Shown here: positions 1-8,675 of the stretch, piece after piece
Numbering within the stretch: the first letter of the stretch is position 1
Layout of the letters: each line of letters begins with the position of its first letter
Assembly (NCBI GenBank): GCA_902805915.1
Contig: CADCUO010000178.1
Span: forward strand, 1 to 37,619
Length of the DNA stretch: 37,619 nt
Direction of reading: 5' to 3'
DNA from: an uncultured Propionibacteriaceae bacterium
GTDB taxonomy: Bacteria > Actinomycetota > Actinomycetes > Propionibacteriales > Propionibacteriaceae
Notes under the pieces: model-generated
The model's input: only the letters and a program-made list of their open reading frames with translations
Database searches by the model: none
What the model was told of the DNA's origin: nothing
Position numbers and translations under genes: made by a program

Positions 1-1214
1 CAGCGCCACCGCCGCAGCGGCCGGGAGAAGACCAGGGACAGCCTTCCGGCCACTTCATCGACCGCGCAGGCGTTGAGTCGACTGACGCAGAACAGCCCTA
101 GCGGGATCCCCAGCAGGCTGTCCACACTGCCGACGTATCCCTGCACCGTGCCGAGCCCCTCGAACCCGGACTGGGCGGCGAGGTCGCCGAAACGGGGGTT
201 GGAATTGATGAAGTCGCTGACTGACTGAGCCAACAGACCAATCAGCAGGAAGTACGCCACCAGACCGGCCCCCCAGGCGACGAACCCGGGCAACGTCTGG
301 CGGACGACGAACCGGGACAGCGACCGCACCAGCCGGCGGCTGCGCCGCCGAGTGCCCGGCGTCCGGATGACGCCTGCGCCGAGGTCCCGCCAGCCGGCGG
401 CGAGCATCGCGGCGATGACGGTCGCGGCCGTCGCGGCGGCAAGGACCAGCAGCGGGACCACGCGGTTGGCGCCGTACGGCTCCGCCTCGGCCAGCAGACC
501 GATCGGAGTTAGCCAGCGGACCCAGCTGAGGCCATCGGAGGCGTCACCGATCATCCTCAGAAACAGCGCCGCACCGAGGACCGCAGCGGCCAGCGCGACC
601 GCATGGCGTCGCTGTTCAAATACCTGTGCCGCCAGTACGCCAACGGCTGCGAAGAAGCTGCCGATCAGCGTCAACGCGCCGGCGTAGACCAACGCACCGC
701 CGGCGCCGGTGTCGGCGACCACCAAGGTGGACCCGAGGACCACCCCGACGCAAAGCTGCGCGCCGAGCAGGACCAGCAGATGGTCAGCGACCACCCTGGG
801 CAGCCGGACCGGTCCGCTGAGGAGGAATGACCAGCGCCCGGCCTCCTCTTCCCCTCGGGTGATGCGGGTGGCCACGAGGAAGGCCCAGCAGGCGATGGCC
901 ACCGCGGCGAACGTGCCGGTGCGCCAGACCAGGAACCCACCCGGGATCTCCAGCGCCGTCGGCACCCCGAACAGCACCCGGATCGCTGGATTGGTGGCCA
1001 AGATCGACAAGGAAGCTATCTCGGTGTCGCCGCTGAACGTCTGGCGGTACTGGCTCACCACCAGCAGGGCCATCCCGGCCATCACCACTGTCATGATCAT
1101 GGTGCCACGCCGGATCAGCCGCGCCGCCAGTCGCATCCGTGTCAACGCCAGGCGCCGCGGTTCCTCTGGCCGGGCCACCACCGCTGGACGCTGTGCCGCG
1201 CCTACGCCGGTCAC
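1..1214 (-). CDS. ABC exporter permease, C-terminus cut by the window edge
   Basis: This is the membrane subunit of the exporter whose ATPase is encoded just upstream. The frame is open from a GTG at 1214, which overlaps the TGA of the ATPase gene (GTGA overlap, so translational coupling is likely), to the window edge, giving about 404 visible residues. After a short basic N-terminus (RMRLAARLIRRGT) there are repeated hydrophobic segments, for example around FAAVAIACWAFLVATR and LIGSFFAAVGVLAAQVF, and a cytoplasmic stretch beginning TRGEEEAGRW. The arrangement resembles actinobacterial permeases annotated as exporters of polyketide antibiotics, which from memory are about 530 residues, so the last quarter is probably missing. 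The substrate cannot be told from sequence. Confidence 0.8.
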   Translation of the reverse strand, partial: MTGVGAAQRPAVVARPEEPRRLALTRMRLAARLIRRGTMIMTVVMAGMALLVVSQYRQTFSGDTEIASLSILATNPAIRVLFGVPTALEIPGGFLVWRTGTFAAVAIACWAFLVATRITRGEEEAGRWSFLLSGPVRLPRVVADHLLVLLGAQLCVGVVLGSTLVVADTGAGGALVYAGALTLIGSFFAAVGVLAAQVFEQRRHAVALAAAVLGAALFLRMIGDASDGLSWVRWLTPIGLLAEAEPYGANRVVPLLVLAAATAATVIAAMLAAGWRDLGAGVIRTPGTRRRSRRLVRSLSRFVVRQTLPGFVAWGAGLVAYFLLIGLLAQSVSDFINSNPRFGDLAAQSGFEGLGTVQGYVGSVDSLLGIPLGLFCVSRLNACAVDEVAGRLSLVFSRPLRRWR

Positions 1215-2128
1215 GAGACCGTAGAACCGTAGTACTCGAGGAAGATCTCCTCCAGCGACGGTTCGCGGACGTCGAGACTGGCGACGTCTGCAGCCCCCAG
1301 CAGCCGCAGTGCCGGCCCGGGTGGCCCATTGAGAGTCAGCAACAGGTGTGCTGGCCCGACCGCCCGTACGCTGCTCACCCCGCTGACGCCCTCGAACATC
1401 GACGCAGTCGGCGGGTCGGAGTGCGCACTGAAGGTAACGTCGACCTCGGTACGCCGCAGCCGGCGCAGCGCCTCCAGGCCCGCCACCTCCACCAGCCGGC
1501 CGGCGCGCAGGATGCCGACCCGGTCGCACACGGCCTCCACCTCGGCCAGCTGGTGGGAGCTCAAAAAGATGGTCTGTCCCCGCTCGACTCCCTCGGCGAC
1601 GCACCGACGGAACTGCTGCTCCATCAAGGGATCCAGCCCGCTCGTCGGCTCGTCCAAGATCAACAACGGGGCTCGGGTGGCGAACGCGGCGATCAGCGCC
1701 ACCTTCTGCCGGTTGCCGGTGGAGTAGGTACGGCTCCGCTTGTCCAGGTCCAGCTCGAACCGCTCCACCAGCTCAGCCCGGTAGGACAGATCCGGCGGAG
1801 GACCAAGACGACCCAGTAACTCCATGGTCTCGGCCCCAGTCAGCATCGGCCACAGCGCCACGTCGGCGGGTACGTAGGCCAGCTGCGCGTGGGCCGCGGC
1901 CGCATTGTCGGCTGCCTCACCGAAGATCCAGGCCTCGCCGGACGTCGGGCGGATCAGCCCCAGCAGGAGCCGGATGGTCGTCGACTTGCCAGCGCCGTTG
2001 GGTCCAAGGAAACCGAACACCTCGCCGGCAGTGACCTCAAGATCCAGCTCGTCCAACGCCAGCAGATCCCCGAAGGACTTGCTCAGCTTGGCGGTCTGGA
2101 TGGGGTGGGCGTGGTGAGTACCGATCAT
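1211..2128 (-). CDS. ABC transporter ATP-binding protein
   Basis: This 305-residue ATPase energises the adjacent permease. Walker A (GPNGAGKST) is at about residues 42-50, the signature YSTGNRQKV at 135-143, Walker B (LLILDE) at 155-160 and the switch histidine (SSHQ) at 192. The signature departs from LSGGQ in the way I know from the actinobacterial drug or polyketide exporter group, where YSxGNRQKV is usual. Residues after about 230 form an accessory C-terminal domain of the kind found in drug-exporter ATPases. I chose the ATG at 2128 because GGGA lies 6 nt upstream; an in-frame ATG at 2140 is possible, and the frame also stays open upstream without good signals. A self-resistance or lipid export role is inference. 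Confidence 0.88.
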   Translation of the reverse strand: MIGTHHAHPIQTAKLSKSFGDLLALDELDLEVTAGEVFGFLGPNGAGKSTTIRLLLGLIRPTSGEAWIFGEAADNAAAAHAQLAYVPADVALWPMLTGAETMELLGRLGPPPDLSYRAELVERFELDLDKRSRTYSTGNRQKVALIAAFATRAPLLILDEPTSGLDPLMEQQFRRCVAEGVERGQTIFLSSHQLAEVEAVCDRVGILRAGRLVEVAGLEALRRLRRTEVDVTFSAHSDPPTASMFEGVSGVSSVRAVGPAHLLLTLNGPPGPALRLLGAADVASLDVREPSLEEIFLEYYGSTVS

Positions 2129-2233
2129 GGTCGTTCCCATTTCTCGCGAAGATGCCGTCGCCGACCAGACTTCCCGGCACTCCGTCTCCCACCCTAGCCT
2201 TGCGGCCGCTCCCACGCATTCACGATTCGCCGA

Positions 2234-2423
2234 GTCGCAGGCGTGAAGTCAGGGGGTGTGAGGTCGCAGGCGTGAAGTCAGGGGGTGTGAGGTCGCAGGC
2301 GTGAAGTCAGCGGGGCGTGAGGTCGCAGGCGTGAAGTCAGCGGGGCGTGAGGTCGCAGGCGTGAAGTCAGGGGGTGAGCTCGCAGGCGTGAGGTCAGAGG
2401 ACATGAAGTCACGGGGCGTGAGG
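2234..2423. repeat. Tandem repeat of about 29 bp, five good copies plus decayed ones
   Basis: Units start at 2234, 2263, 2292, 2322 and 2352, each opening with GTCGCAGGCGTGAAGTCAG and ending in a variable GGGGTGTGAG or CGGGGCGTGAG. Lengths are 29, 29, 30, 30 and 27 bp. A sixth, decayed unit from 2379 (CTCGCAGGCGTGAGGTCAG) runs into a partial ATGAAGTCACGGGGCGTGAG at 2403-2422. Copies are contiguous without unique spacers, so this is not CRISPR. The last partial unit overlaps the final codons and stop of proB, so the proB C-terminus (PHAP) is encoded by repeat sequence. No function is known to me. Confidence 0.92.
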
Positions 2424-3560
2424 TAAGGGCCGCGGTAGCCGGTTCAGCACGACGAGAGCGTCCCGGTGCACGACAGTACGGTCGTAGCCCCTGCCGAACT
2501 CGGCGCTCAGCTCCCGGGTCGTTCGACCGAGCAACCCAGGCAGCTCCTCGGAGTCGTAGCTGGCCAGCCCCCGTGCCACCACCACACCGTCCGGGCTCAC
2601 CAGGTTGACTGGCTCGCCGGCGCTGAAGGTCCCTTCGACCGCGGTGATACCAGCCGGCAGCAATGACGCCTTCCGCTCCACCACGGCGCGTACCGCACCG
2701 GCATCCAGCACCAGCTCACCCCGGGCGTCGCTGACGTGTTCCAGCCAGAGCAGCCGGGTCGGCCGCCGCTTCCCGGTCGGGTGAAACAAGGTGCCGACGG
2801 ACTCACCCCGCAAAGCTCTATCCGCGGAGTCGGCCAGCGTCAGCACCACCGGGATCCCTGCTGAGGTTGCGATCCGGGCAGCCTCGATCTTGGTCAGCAT
2901 GCCACCGGTACCGACCGCCGATCCTCGAGACGTTGCGTCGATCTCCGCCAGATCGTGCTCGCCGTGAACGTCGCTGACCCGCTGCGCCCCCGGCTTGTGC
3001 GGGTTGGAGGTGTAGAGGGAGTCGATGTCGCTCAGCAGTACCAGGGCGTCGGCGTGCACCAGGTGCGCTACCAAGGCAGCCAGCCGGTCGTTGTCACCGA
3101 ACCGGATCTCATGGGTGGCGACGGTGTCGTTCTCGTTGACCACAGGTACCACCCCCAGCTCGAGCAGCCGCCCGAACGTACGGTACGCATTGCGATAGTT
3201 GCCCCGCCGGGTCACGTCGTCAACGGTGAGCAGCACCTGTCCGACGCCAAGACCATGGCCCGCGAACAGCTTGGTGTACTGACCCATCAGCAGCCCCTGA
3301 CCGACCGACGCCGCCGCCTGCTGGGTGGCCAGGTCGCGGGGGCGTGTTCGCAGCGCCAAGGGCGCCAATCCGGCCGCGATGGCACCGGAGGACACCAGCA
3401 CCACTTCCCGGCCGGCGAGCCGCACGGCCGCCAAGGCGTCAACCAGCCGCCGGATCCGCTCCGGGTCGATGCCACCGGAGGGGGTGGTCAGCGACGACGA
3501 TCCGACCTTGACTACGACGCGCTGAGCGGTGGCAACCTGTGTCCGGTGCCCGTCATCCAT
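2409..3560 (-). CDS. proB: Glutamate 5-kinase
   Basis: ProB phosphorylates glutamate with ATP as the first step of proline synthesis. The 383-residue product begins its amino-acid kinase fold with [16 protein letters not shown], and continues with SSGAIAAGL, then [21 protein letters not shown] (first part of the substrate and nucleotide region) and the kinase-family [14 protein letters not shown]-terminal PUA domain covers about residues 285-375, giving the usual long form. The start ATG overlaps the obg stop by 8 nt, so translation is probably coupled to obg, a common actinobacterial arrangement. No proA follows; the tandem-repeat array and an ABC exporter lie downstream. The final residues are encoded within the last decayed repeat unit. 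Confidence 0.95.
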   Translation of the reverse strand: MDDGHRTQVATAQRVVVKVGSSSLTTPSGGIDPERIRRLVDALAAVRLAGREVVLVSSGAIAAGLAPLALRTRPRDLATQQAAASVGQGLLMGQYTKLFAGHGLGVGQVLLTVDDVTRRGNYRNAYRTFGRLLELGVVPVVNENDTVATHEIRFGDNDRLAALVAHLVHADALVLLSDIDSLYTSNPHKPGAQRVSDVHGEHDLAEIDATSRGSAVGTGGMLTKIEAARIATSAGIPVVLTLADSADRALRGESVGTLFHPTGKRRPTRLLWLEHVSDARGELVLDAGAVRAVVERKASLLPAGITAVEGTFSAGEPVNLVSPDGVVVARGLASYDSEELPGLLGRTTRELSAEFGRGYDRTVVHRDALVVLNRLPRPLPHAP

Positions 3561-5040
3561 TCCGACCGGTCACTTCCTCCGCATCCTGGTCGGCAGACTG
3601 AGCCAGGAGCGCTGCCTGGTCGAACGCGTCATTCTCGTGATAGGCGCGGTCCTTCGCGCGGCGACGCTGCACAGCGGGCCGCTCCTCCTCGAACCGTTGG
3701 TCCTCCCCACGGCGGCTGAGGATCTCTGCGCCGACCTCCAGCTGCGGCGCAAAGTCGAACACCACGGCATCCTCGCCACCGACTGCCACGGCATCGCCTG
3801 CACGGGCGCCGAGATCGAGCAGATTGAGCTCGATCCCGATACGGTTGAGCCGGTCAGCGAGATACCCCACCGCCTCGGCGTTGTTGAAGTCGGTCTGCCG
3901 TACCCAGCGCTCCGGCTTGTCGCCCCGGACGCGCCAGACATCACCTTCCCGCTCGATGGTGAACTCGTCCTTGCCCGCGACCGGTCGTGGCCGGAGCACC
4001 ACGCGTACCGGAGCTGGCGGCGGCATGCTGGCCCGGCGGGCGGCGACGATCTCAGCCATCGCAAACGTCAGCGCCTGGAGGCCCTCATGGCTCTTGGTGG
4101 ACACCTGGAACACCCGGAGCCCTCTGGCTGCCACGTCGGCGGCGACCAGGTCGGCCAGGTCGCGGGCGTCGGGGATGTCGATCTTGTTCAGTACCACCAG
4201 CCGCGGGCGGTCCTCCAGACCACCGTGGGCCGCCAGCTCGGCCTCGATCACGTCGAGGTCGGTGAGCGGGTCGCGCCCCGGTTCGAAGGTGGCGCAGTCG
4301 ATCACATGAACCAGTGCGGCGCAGCGCTCGATGTGGCGAAGGAAGTCATGCCCCAGACCACGGCCCTCACTGGCGCCCTCGATCAGCCCCGGCACATCGG
4401 CCACGGTGTAGGTCACGTTCCCTGCCACCACAACACCCAGATTCGGTACCAGCGTGGTGAACGGATAGTCGGCGATCTTCGGGCGGGCGCGCGAGATGGC
4501 GGCGACCAGGGAGGACTTGCCGGCACTGGGGAAGCCGACCAGGCCGACATCGGCGACGACCTTGAGCTCGAGGGTGACGGTCCGTTCCTCGCCCTCCTCG
4601 CCAAGGAGTGCAAAGCCGGGAGCCTTCCGAGCGGCCGACGCCAGCGCAGCATTGCCAAGCCCGCCCCGACCCCCTTGCGCCACGACGACCTCGGTGCCCT
4701 CTCCGGTCAGGTCTGCCAACCGCTCACCGGTCTCTGCGTCAGTGACCACTGTGCCGTCCGGTACGGGGAGGACGACATCTTCGCCGTTGGCGCCGTTGGA
4801 GTGGTCGCCCTTTCCCGGGACGCCGTTGCTGGCACGTCGATGTGACTGCCGGTGATAGTCGACCAGCGTGGTCAGACTGCTGTCGACCCGCAGGATCACT
4901 GAACCACCGTCACCGCCGTTGCCCCCGTCGGGACCGCCGAGCGGCTTGAACTTCTCCCGGTGCACCGATGCGACGCCGTGACCACCGTTGCCACCGTAGA
5001 CATGGAGGGTTACCCGATCGACGAAGCTTGGAATCGCCAT
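3553..5040 (-). CDS. obg: GTPase Obg (CgtA)
   Basis: Obg is an essential GTPase acting in large ribosomal subunit assembly and stress signalling. The 495-residue protein has the glycine-rich Obg fold at residues 1-160 ([22 protein letters not shown]), G1 GFPSAGKSS at 169-177, switch-region [11 protein letters not shown]3 DVPG at 215-218 and G4 NKID near 285. A C-terminal Obg domain (OCT) sits around 340-425. The last 70 or so residues are charged and low in complexity, as in other long actinobacterial Obg proteins. A strong AGGAGG lies at 5047-5052, 6 nt before the ATG. A terminator separates it from rpmA, so obg-proB may have its own promoter as well as receiving read-through. Confidence 0.96.
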   Translation of the reverse strand: MAIPSFVDRVTLHVYGGNGGHGVASVHREKFKPLGGPDGGNGGDGGSVILRVDSSLTTLVDYHRQSHRRASNGVPGKGDHSNGANGEDVVLPVPDGTVVTDAETGERLADLTGEGTEVVVAQGGRGGLGNAALASAARKAPGFALLGEEGEERTVTLELKVVADVGLVGFPSAGKSSLVAAISRARPKIADYPFTTLVPNLGVVVAGNVTYTVADVPGLIEGASEGRGLGHDFLRHIERCAALVHVIDCATFEPGRDPLTDLDVIEAELAAHGGLEDRPRLVVLNKIDIPDARDLADLVAADVAARGLRVFQVSTKSHEGLQALTFAMAEIVAARRASMPPPAPVRVVLRPRPVAGKDEFTIEREGDVWRVRGDKPERWVRQTDFNNAEAVGYLADRLNRIGIELNLLDLGARAGDAVAVGGEDAVVFDFAPQLEVGAEILSRRGEDQRFEEERPAVQRRRAKDRAYHENDAFDQAALLAQSADQDAEEVTGRNG

Positions 5041-5087
5041 GAGTTTCCTCCTCTTATCTATCCGTGGCGTGCTTGTGGCTGGCTGGA

Positions 5088-5127
5088 AAACAGAAAAGGG
5101 TGGCCCCTACATGCTCGGGCCACCCTT
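5088..5127 (-). terminator. Intrinsic terminator between rpmA and obg
   Basis: A perfect 10-bp stem (AGGGTGGCCC at 5097-5106 with GGGCCACCCT at 5117-5126) and a 10-nt loop are followed on the minus strand by TTTTCTGTTTT. It lies 22 bp past the rpmA stop and reads in the same direction, so it should end or attenuate the rplU-rpmA transcript before obg. Confidence 0.85.
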
Positions 5128-5148
5128 CACGTGAGATCGTGCGAGGGA

Positions 5149-5421
5149 TCACTCAGCCGAGACGACAGCCTCAACTGGGGTGATGTTCACGACGCGGCGA
5201 CCGCGGCGGGTACCGAAGAGTACGTGCCCCTCGACCAGCGCGAACAGCGTGTCATCGCCACCGCGGCCCACACCGTTGCCTGGGTGAAAATGGGTGCCAC
5301 GCTGGCGGACGATGATCTCGCCGGCGTTGACAAGCTGGCCGCCGAAGCGCTTGACGCCGAGACGCTGTGCGTTGGAGTCCCGACCGTTTCGCGTCGAAGA
5401 CGCGCCCTTTTTGTGTGCCAT
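5149..5421 (-). CDS. rpmA: 50S ribosomal protein L27
   Basis: L27 lies near the peptidyl-transferase centre of the large subunit. The 90-residue product starts [20 protein letters not shown], the conserved N-terminus, and carries the expected [22 protein letters not shown] core. There is no N-terminal extension of the Firmicutes type that would need protease processing. The start lies 10 nt past the rplU stop with GAGGG about 7 nt ahead, so the two are one transcript. The strong terminator downstream sets the pair apart from obg. Confidence 0.97.
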   Translation of the reverse strand: MAHKKGASSTRNGRDSNAQRLGVKRFGGQLVNAGEIIVRQRGTHFHPGNGVGRGGDDTLFALVEGHVLFGTRRGRRVVNITPVEAVVSAE

Positions 5422-5431
5422 CTGTCTGCCC

Positions 5432-5743
5432 TCAGCTCTCGATACCGGTGACCTTGACCTGGGTGTACCGCTGACGGTGACCCTGGCGCTTCCGGTATCC
5501 GGTCTTGTTCTTGTACTTGAGTATGTGGATCTTGGGGCCCTTGCTCGCGCCGAGCACCTCAGCTATGACGCTGACCGACTCGAGCCCGGACTTGTCGGAG
5601 GTCACGGAGGTGCCGTCCACCAACATCAGGGGCTGAAGGTTGACCCGCGCGCCGACAGCAGGGTCATCGACTTTGTCAACCTCGATGACATCGCCGACGG
5701 CGACCTTGTGCTGGCGGCCGCCACTACGCACAATCGCGTACAC
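5432..5743 (-). CDS. rplU: 50S ribosomal protein L21
   Basis: L21 is a 23S rRNA-binding protein of the large subunit. The 103-residue product opens [18 protein letters not shown] and ends with the conserved [20 protein letters not shown]. The start codon is GTG at 5743, and the Shine-Dalgarno match ahead of it (AGG in GTAGGTCAGG) is weak. It is the first gene of the rplU-rpmA unit and follows a leader of about 100 nt behind a good SigA-type promoter. Confidence 0.97.
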   Translation of the reverse strand: MYAIVRSGGRQHKVAVGDVIEVDKVDDPAVGARVNLQPLMLVDGTSVTSDKSGLESVSVIAEVLGASKGPKIHILKYKNKTGYRKRQGHRQRYTQVKVTGIES

Positions 5744-5845
5744 GCCTGACCTACTCTCTTAGAAGTCTTCTGGGGTTGGCGCGTCACCTGAGACCCGAAA
5801 CCGGGGAACTGACACACCGAGGGTGCGCGCCGTGGCGGGCACCGA
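5744..5845 (-). promoter_or_regulatory. 5' leader of rplU-rpmA mRNA
   Basis: About 100 nt separate the predicted transcription start near 5845 from the rplU GTG. The leader contains a short palindrome (AGAAGACTTCT, near 5761-5771) about 20 nt upstream of the start. A leader of this length before a ribosomal protein gene could hold an autoregulatory structure, but I do not recognise a known leader family in it. Confidence 0.35.
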
Positions 5846-5851
5846 GGGTCA

Positions 5852-5880
5852 AGATTACGCGGCACCATCTGTACGGTCAA
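5852..5880 (-). promoter_or_regulatory. SigA-type promoter of rplU-rpmA
   Basis: On the minus strand TTGACC (5875-5880) and TAATCT (5852-5857) are separated by exactly 17 nt. This is the best match to a housekeeping promoter that I saw in the window, as expected for a ribosomal protein operon. Confidence 0.75.
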
Positions 5881-5968
5881 ACCGACCGAAGCTGCTGAGC
5901 GCGACAGAGAGCCTAGCGGGCGACTCCCCCGAATGCCCGTCCTGCCCAGCTCAGCAGCGCCGTCCCAT

Positions 5969-5974
5969 TACGCT
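5969..5974 (+). promoter_or_regulatory. Minus-10 element for a leaderless HipA-like transcript
   Basis: TACGCT ends 7 nt before the GTG at 5982, so transcription should begin at or very near the start codon. No Shine-Dalgarno sequence precedes that codon, which supports both the leaderless reading and the choice of start. Confidence 0.55.
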
Positions 5975-5981
5975 GAGCCCC

Positions 5982-6740
5982 GTGCTTCCCAGGATCACGG
6001 CGACCGCCTATCTGACACCGCTGCGCGAGGGCGGTTCGCTGCCCGGCCTGGTGGAGGCAGATGACGACGGCACCTACGTGGTCAAGTTCACCGGCGCTGG
6101 TCAGGGACCGAAAGCTCTGGTAGCGGAGATCGTCGTCGGCGAGCTGGCCCGAGCCCTCGGCATCCGTACCCCGGAGCTGGCGTTGATCGAGGTGAACCCG
6201 GAGATCGGTCGTCGCGAGCCGGACGAGGAGGTGCAGGAGCTGGTCACCAAGAGCGCCGGTACGAACCTCGGGGTGGACTTTCTGCCGGGGTCGGTCGGCT
6301 ACGAGCGCACCTTCACCATCGCAGCCGACGACGCGGCCAGGATCGTCTGGCTGGACGCGTTGGTGGCCAACGTGGACCGGAGCGTCCGCAACACCAACCT
6401 GCTGATCTGGCATCGGCAGCTGTGGGCGATCGACCATGGCGCCTGCCTTCGGTTCCACCATTCCTGGGGCAGCATGGCGGCCTTCGCCGACGCCCCGTAC
6501 AACTACTCCGACCACGTGCTGGCGCTCCTCGGCAACCCGCGAGCCGTCCACGACCAGCTGCGTCCACTGGTCGGCCGAGACCTACTGGGGCGAGTGCTCG
6601 ATCTGGTACCCGACGAGTGGCTGTCCCCCGACCCCACCAGACCCGACCCCAAGGCGCCGGGTACCGCGGGCGCCGCCCGGCTGGCGTACGCGGAGTACCT
6701 CACAGCCCGGCTGGACGCCGCCGACAGGTGGCTGCCATGA
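5982..6740 (+). CDS. HipA-like kinase (HipA_2 family)
   Basis: This 252-residue protein looks like a small single-domain member of the HipA/PI-kinase-like superfamily. Visible motifs are TYVVKF with the presumed ATP-binding Lys35, VAEIVVGELARALGI with a glutamate that could pair with it, the catalytic-loop-like ANVDRSVRNTNLL with Asp132 and Asn137, and AIDHG with Asp151 in the metal-binding position. Canonical HipA is about 440 residues, and no HTH antitoxin (HipB) gene is adjacent. Instead the stop overlaps the start of a DUF3037 gene by ATGA, so the two are coupled. I chose the GTG at 5982 because the upstream in-frame sequence looks non-coding and a minus-10 element sits in leaderless position. 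The target is unknown and a toxin role is only inferred. Confidence 0.8.
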   Translation: MLPRITATAYLTPLREGGSLPGLVEADDDGTYVVKFTGAGQGPKALVAEIVVGELARALGIRTPELALIEVNPEIGRREPDEEVQELVTKSAGTNLGVDFLPGSVGYERTFTIAADDAARIVWLDALVANVDRSVRNTNLLIWHRQLWAIDHGACLRFHHSWGSMAAFADAPYNYSDHVLALLGNPRAVHDQLRPLVGRDLLGRVLDLVPDEWLSPDPTRPDPKAPGTAGAARLAYAEYLTARLDAADRWLP

Positions 6741-7129
6741 GCGAGCTCAGGCACGCATTCCAGTACGCGGTGCTCCGGGCGGTACCGAGGGTGGAGCGGG
6801 GCGAGTTCGTGAACATCGGCGTCATCCTCTACTGCCAGGCCGCAGACTTCCTGGCCGCGACCGTCAGCGTTGAAGACGCCCGGCTCAAGGTGCTGGCTCC
6901 TGATGTGGATGTCGATGCCGTCCGGAGCTCCGCCGAGGCGGTCGTGCTGGCGTGTCGGTCCGAGGTTGGGACGGCGCGGGAGAACACCGGACTGGCGACC
7001 CGGTTCGGCATCCTCACCGCTCCCCGCAGCACGGTGGTGCAGCCCTCCCCCGTCCACGCCGGCATCACCGCCGACCCACAACGGACGCTGGATAGTCTGC
7101 TCGCCAGGCTGGTTAGCCCCCGCCCATGA
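6737..7129 (+). CDS. DUF3037 family protein
   Basis: This 130-residue protein begins MSELRHAFQYAVLRAVPR and continues VERGEFVNIGVILYC, the N-terminal signature I associate with DUF3037. It has no signal peptide, membrane segment or metal-binding cluster. Its ATG overlaps the TGA of the HipA-like gene (ATGA), the tightest kind of translational coupling, so the two products probably act together. DUF3037 genes are known to me as neighbours of HipA_2 kinase genes, but no biochemical role is established. It could be a partner, substrate or regulator of the kinase. The gene ends 37 bp before the convergent fprA. Confidence 0.8.
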   Translation: MSELRHAFQYAVLRAVPRVERGEFVNIGVILYCQAADFLAATVSVEDARLKVLAPDVDVDAVRSSAEAVVLACRSEVGTARENTGLATRFGILTAPRSTVVQPSPVHAGITADPQRTLDSLLARLVSPRP

Positions 7130-7166
7130 CCATCCGTAGTGCGACCAGGCCCCGAGCGAGGTCGGG

Positions 7167-8585
7167 TCAAGTGTGATCCTCGGCCGCAGCGAGCAGCTCA
7201 CTGCGATGCGCCAACGTGGTGCGCCTGCGACCGTGACTCTCCCCCAGCTCGATCTCGGCGGCGTCGATGCGATGCCAGGCCGGCATCCCCAGCGGGTGGA
7301 TGCCCCGGTCCGCCAGCAGCTCGTCAAGCTCGTCGATGGAATGCTTGCCGGCTATGGCGCCGTCGTGGATATCGGTGAGCAGAGAGGTGACCGTCTCGAC
7401 GGCATCGGACTTGTTGGTGCCGATGACACCGGTGGGGCCGCGCTTGATCCAGCCGGTCACGTACTCGTCGGTGGAGAACTCGCCGTCCCGGATGACGCGA
7501 CCCTCCGAGTGCGGGACGCGGCCGGTGTTCGGGTCGAACGGGACGCCGGGCAGCTGCACGCCCTTGTATCCGACTGATCGCACCACCAGCTGCGCGGGGA
7601 TGAGCCCGGTCTCCCCGGTCCCCTCGACGTAGCCGTCGGCGTTGATCCTGGTTCTTTCGGTCTGCACGGCCTCAACCTGGTCAACGCCGAGAATGGCGTT
7701 CGGCTTGGTCCAGAAGTGTAAGTGGATGCGTCTGGCGGCGTTGGTCCGCGGGGCTTTCGCCCAGTCGGCCATCACCGCCACGTTCCGGGCTGCCACCTTG
7801 TCCATCTCGATCACTGCTCGGCTCGACTGGTCGAACTCCAGATCAGCCGGGTCGACGATCACATCCACGTCCGGCAACTGACCGAGCTCGCGCAGCTCCT
7901 TGGTGGTGAAGGTGGTGTACGCAGGTCCGCGCCGTCCCAGGATGTGTACGTCGGTCACCATCTTGTCCGCCAGGGAGTCCAGCACGTCGTCGGCCATGTC
8001 TGTGTCGTCCAGCTCCGCCACTGACTTGATCAACACCCGGGCTACGTCCAGTGCGACGTTGCCGACGCCGACCACCACTGCCGACTGGGTGGTGGCGATC
8101 AGCCGGGCGGCCCGTTCAGCCTTGCTGGCCGGTACGGCACCGCGGGGCGCCATCCTGTCGATGTCAGGGTGCACGTCGGGATGGCCGCAGTACCAGGCCA
8201 CGAACTCGGGAGCGGCAATGCTGCCGAACAGGTCCTCGCCCTCGATGCCGAGGCGACGGTCGCTGCCGGCCCCGTACGCGTAGATGACAGCGTCGACCAC
8301 GCCGCGAAGCTCCTCGATGGTGACGTCAGACCCGATGTTCACGTCGCCGTAGAAACGAACTCCCGACTTCTCCAACGTCCGCTCCAGGGTGTTCCGGATG
8401 GAACGGATGGAGTGGTGGTCCGGCGCGACGCCATAGCGGACCAGGCCGAACGGCACCGGCAGTCGGTCGAGTACGGCTACGGCCACCGGTACGTCGCTCT
8501 GCTGGCTCAGTGCTTCCGCGGCATAGATGCCGGACGGGCCTGCACCGATGATGGCGACCACGAAGGGACTCTCGCCTACACTCAC
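7167..8585 (-). CDS. fprA: Ferredoxin/flavodoxin-NADP reductase, FprA (adrenodoxin reductase) type
   Basis: This FAD enzyme passes electrons between NADPH and a ferredoxin that serves cytochromes P450 or other iron-sulfur acceptors. The 472-residue product has the FAD motif IIGAGPSGIYAAEAL at residues 12-26, the family motif PVPFGLVRYGVAPDHH, the NADP-binding VVVGVGNVALDVARVL and the C-terminal TGWIKRGPTGVIGTNKSDA. These match the mycobacterial FprA/adrenodoxin reductase group rather than plant-type FNR. I start it at the GTG at 8585 because a minus-10-like CATACT ends 6 nt upstream and homology begins at once; an upstream in-frame start at 8636 would add unlikely sequence. No ferredoxin gene is adjacent. 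Confidence 0.92.
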   Translation of the reverse strand: MSVGESPFVVAIIGAGPSGIYAAEALSQQSDVPVAVAVLDRLPVPFGLVRYGVAPDHHSIRSIRNTLERTLEKSGVRFYGDVNIGSDVTIEELRGVVDAVIYAYGAGSDRRLGIEGEDLFGSIAAPEFVAWYCGHPDVHPDIDRMAPRGAVPASKAERAARLIATTQSAVVVGVGNVALDVARVLIKSVAELDDTDMADDVLDSLADKMVTDVHILGRRGPAYTTFTTKELRELGQLPDVDVIVDPADLEFDQSSRAVIEMDKVAARNVAVMADWAKAPRTNAARRIHLHFWTKPNAILGVDQVEAVQTERTRINADGYVEGTGETGLIPAQLVVRSVGYKGVQLPGVPFDPNTGRVPHSEGRVIRDGEFSTDEYVTGWIKRGPTGVIGTNKSDAVETVTSLLTDIHDGAIAGKHSIDELDELLADRGIHPLGMPAWHRIDAAEIELGESHGRRRTTLAHRSELLAAAEDHT

Positions 8586-8591
8586 CGCCCC

Positions 8592-8597
8592 AGTATG
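8592..8597 (-). promoter_or_regulatory. Minus-10-like element of fprA
   Basis: CATACT on the minus strand ends 6 nt before the GTG at 8585, the leaderless spacing seen at several other genes here. The first base differs from TANNNT. Confidence 0.4.
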
Positions 8598-8675
8598 TCC
8601 GACGCGCCAGAAAGGACCCGCCGTCGACCCCGACACGCCGGTCGAGCCGGCCCGAGAGGACCGGCTCGCCGACGA

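Noticed and set aside
784-1329. Minus-strand open frame overlapping the ABC genes
   Set aside because: It lies out of frame with the permease, whose membrane segments read cleanly in the frame starting at 1214.
2234-2423. CRISPR array
   Set aside because: Units are contiguous with no unique spacers, and no cas genes are near.
3529-4845. 438-codon plus-strand open frame
   Set aside because: Antisense to obg, with no recognisable domain.
5982-7129. Classical HipBA toxin-antitoxin system
   Set aside because: No HTH antitoxin gene precedes the kinase, and the kinase is far shorter than HipA.
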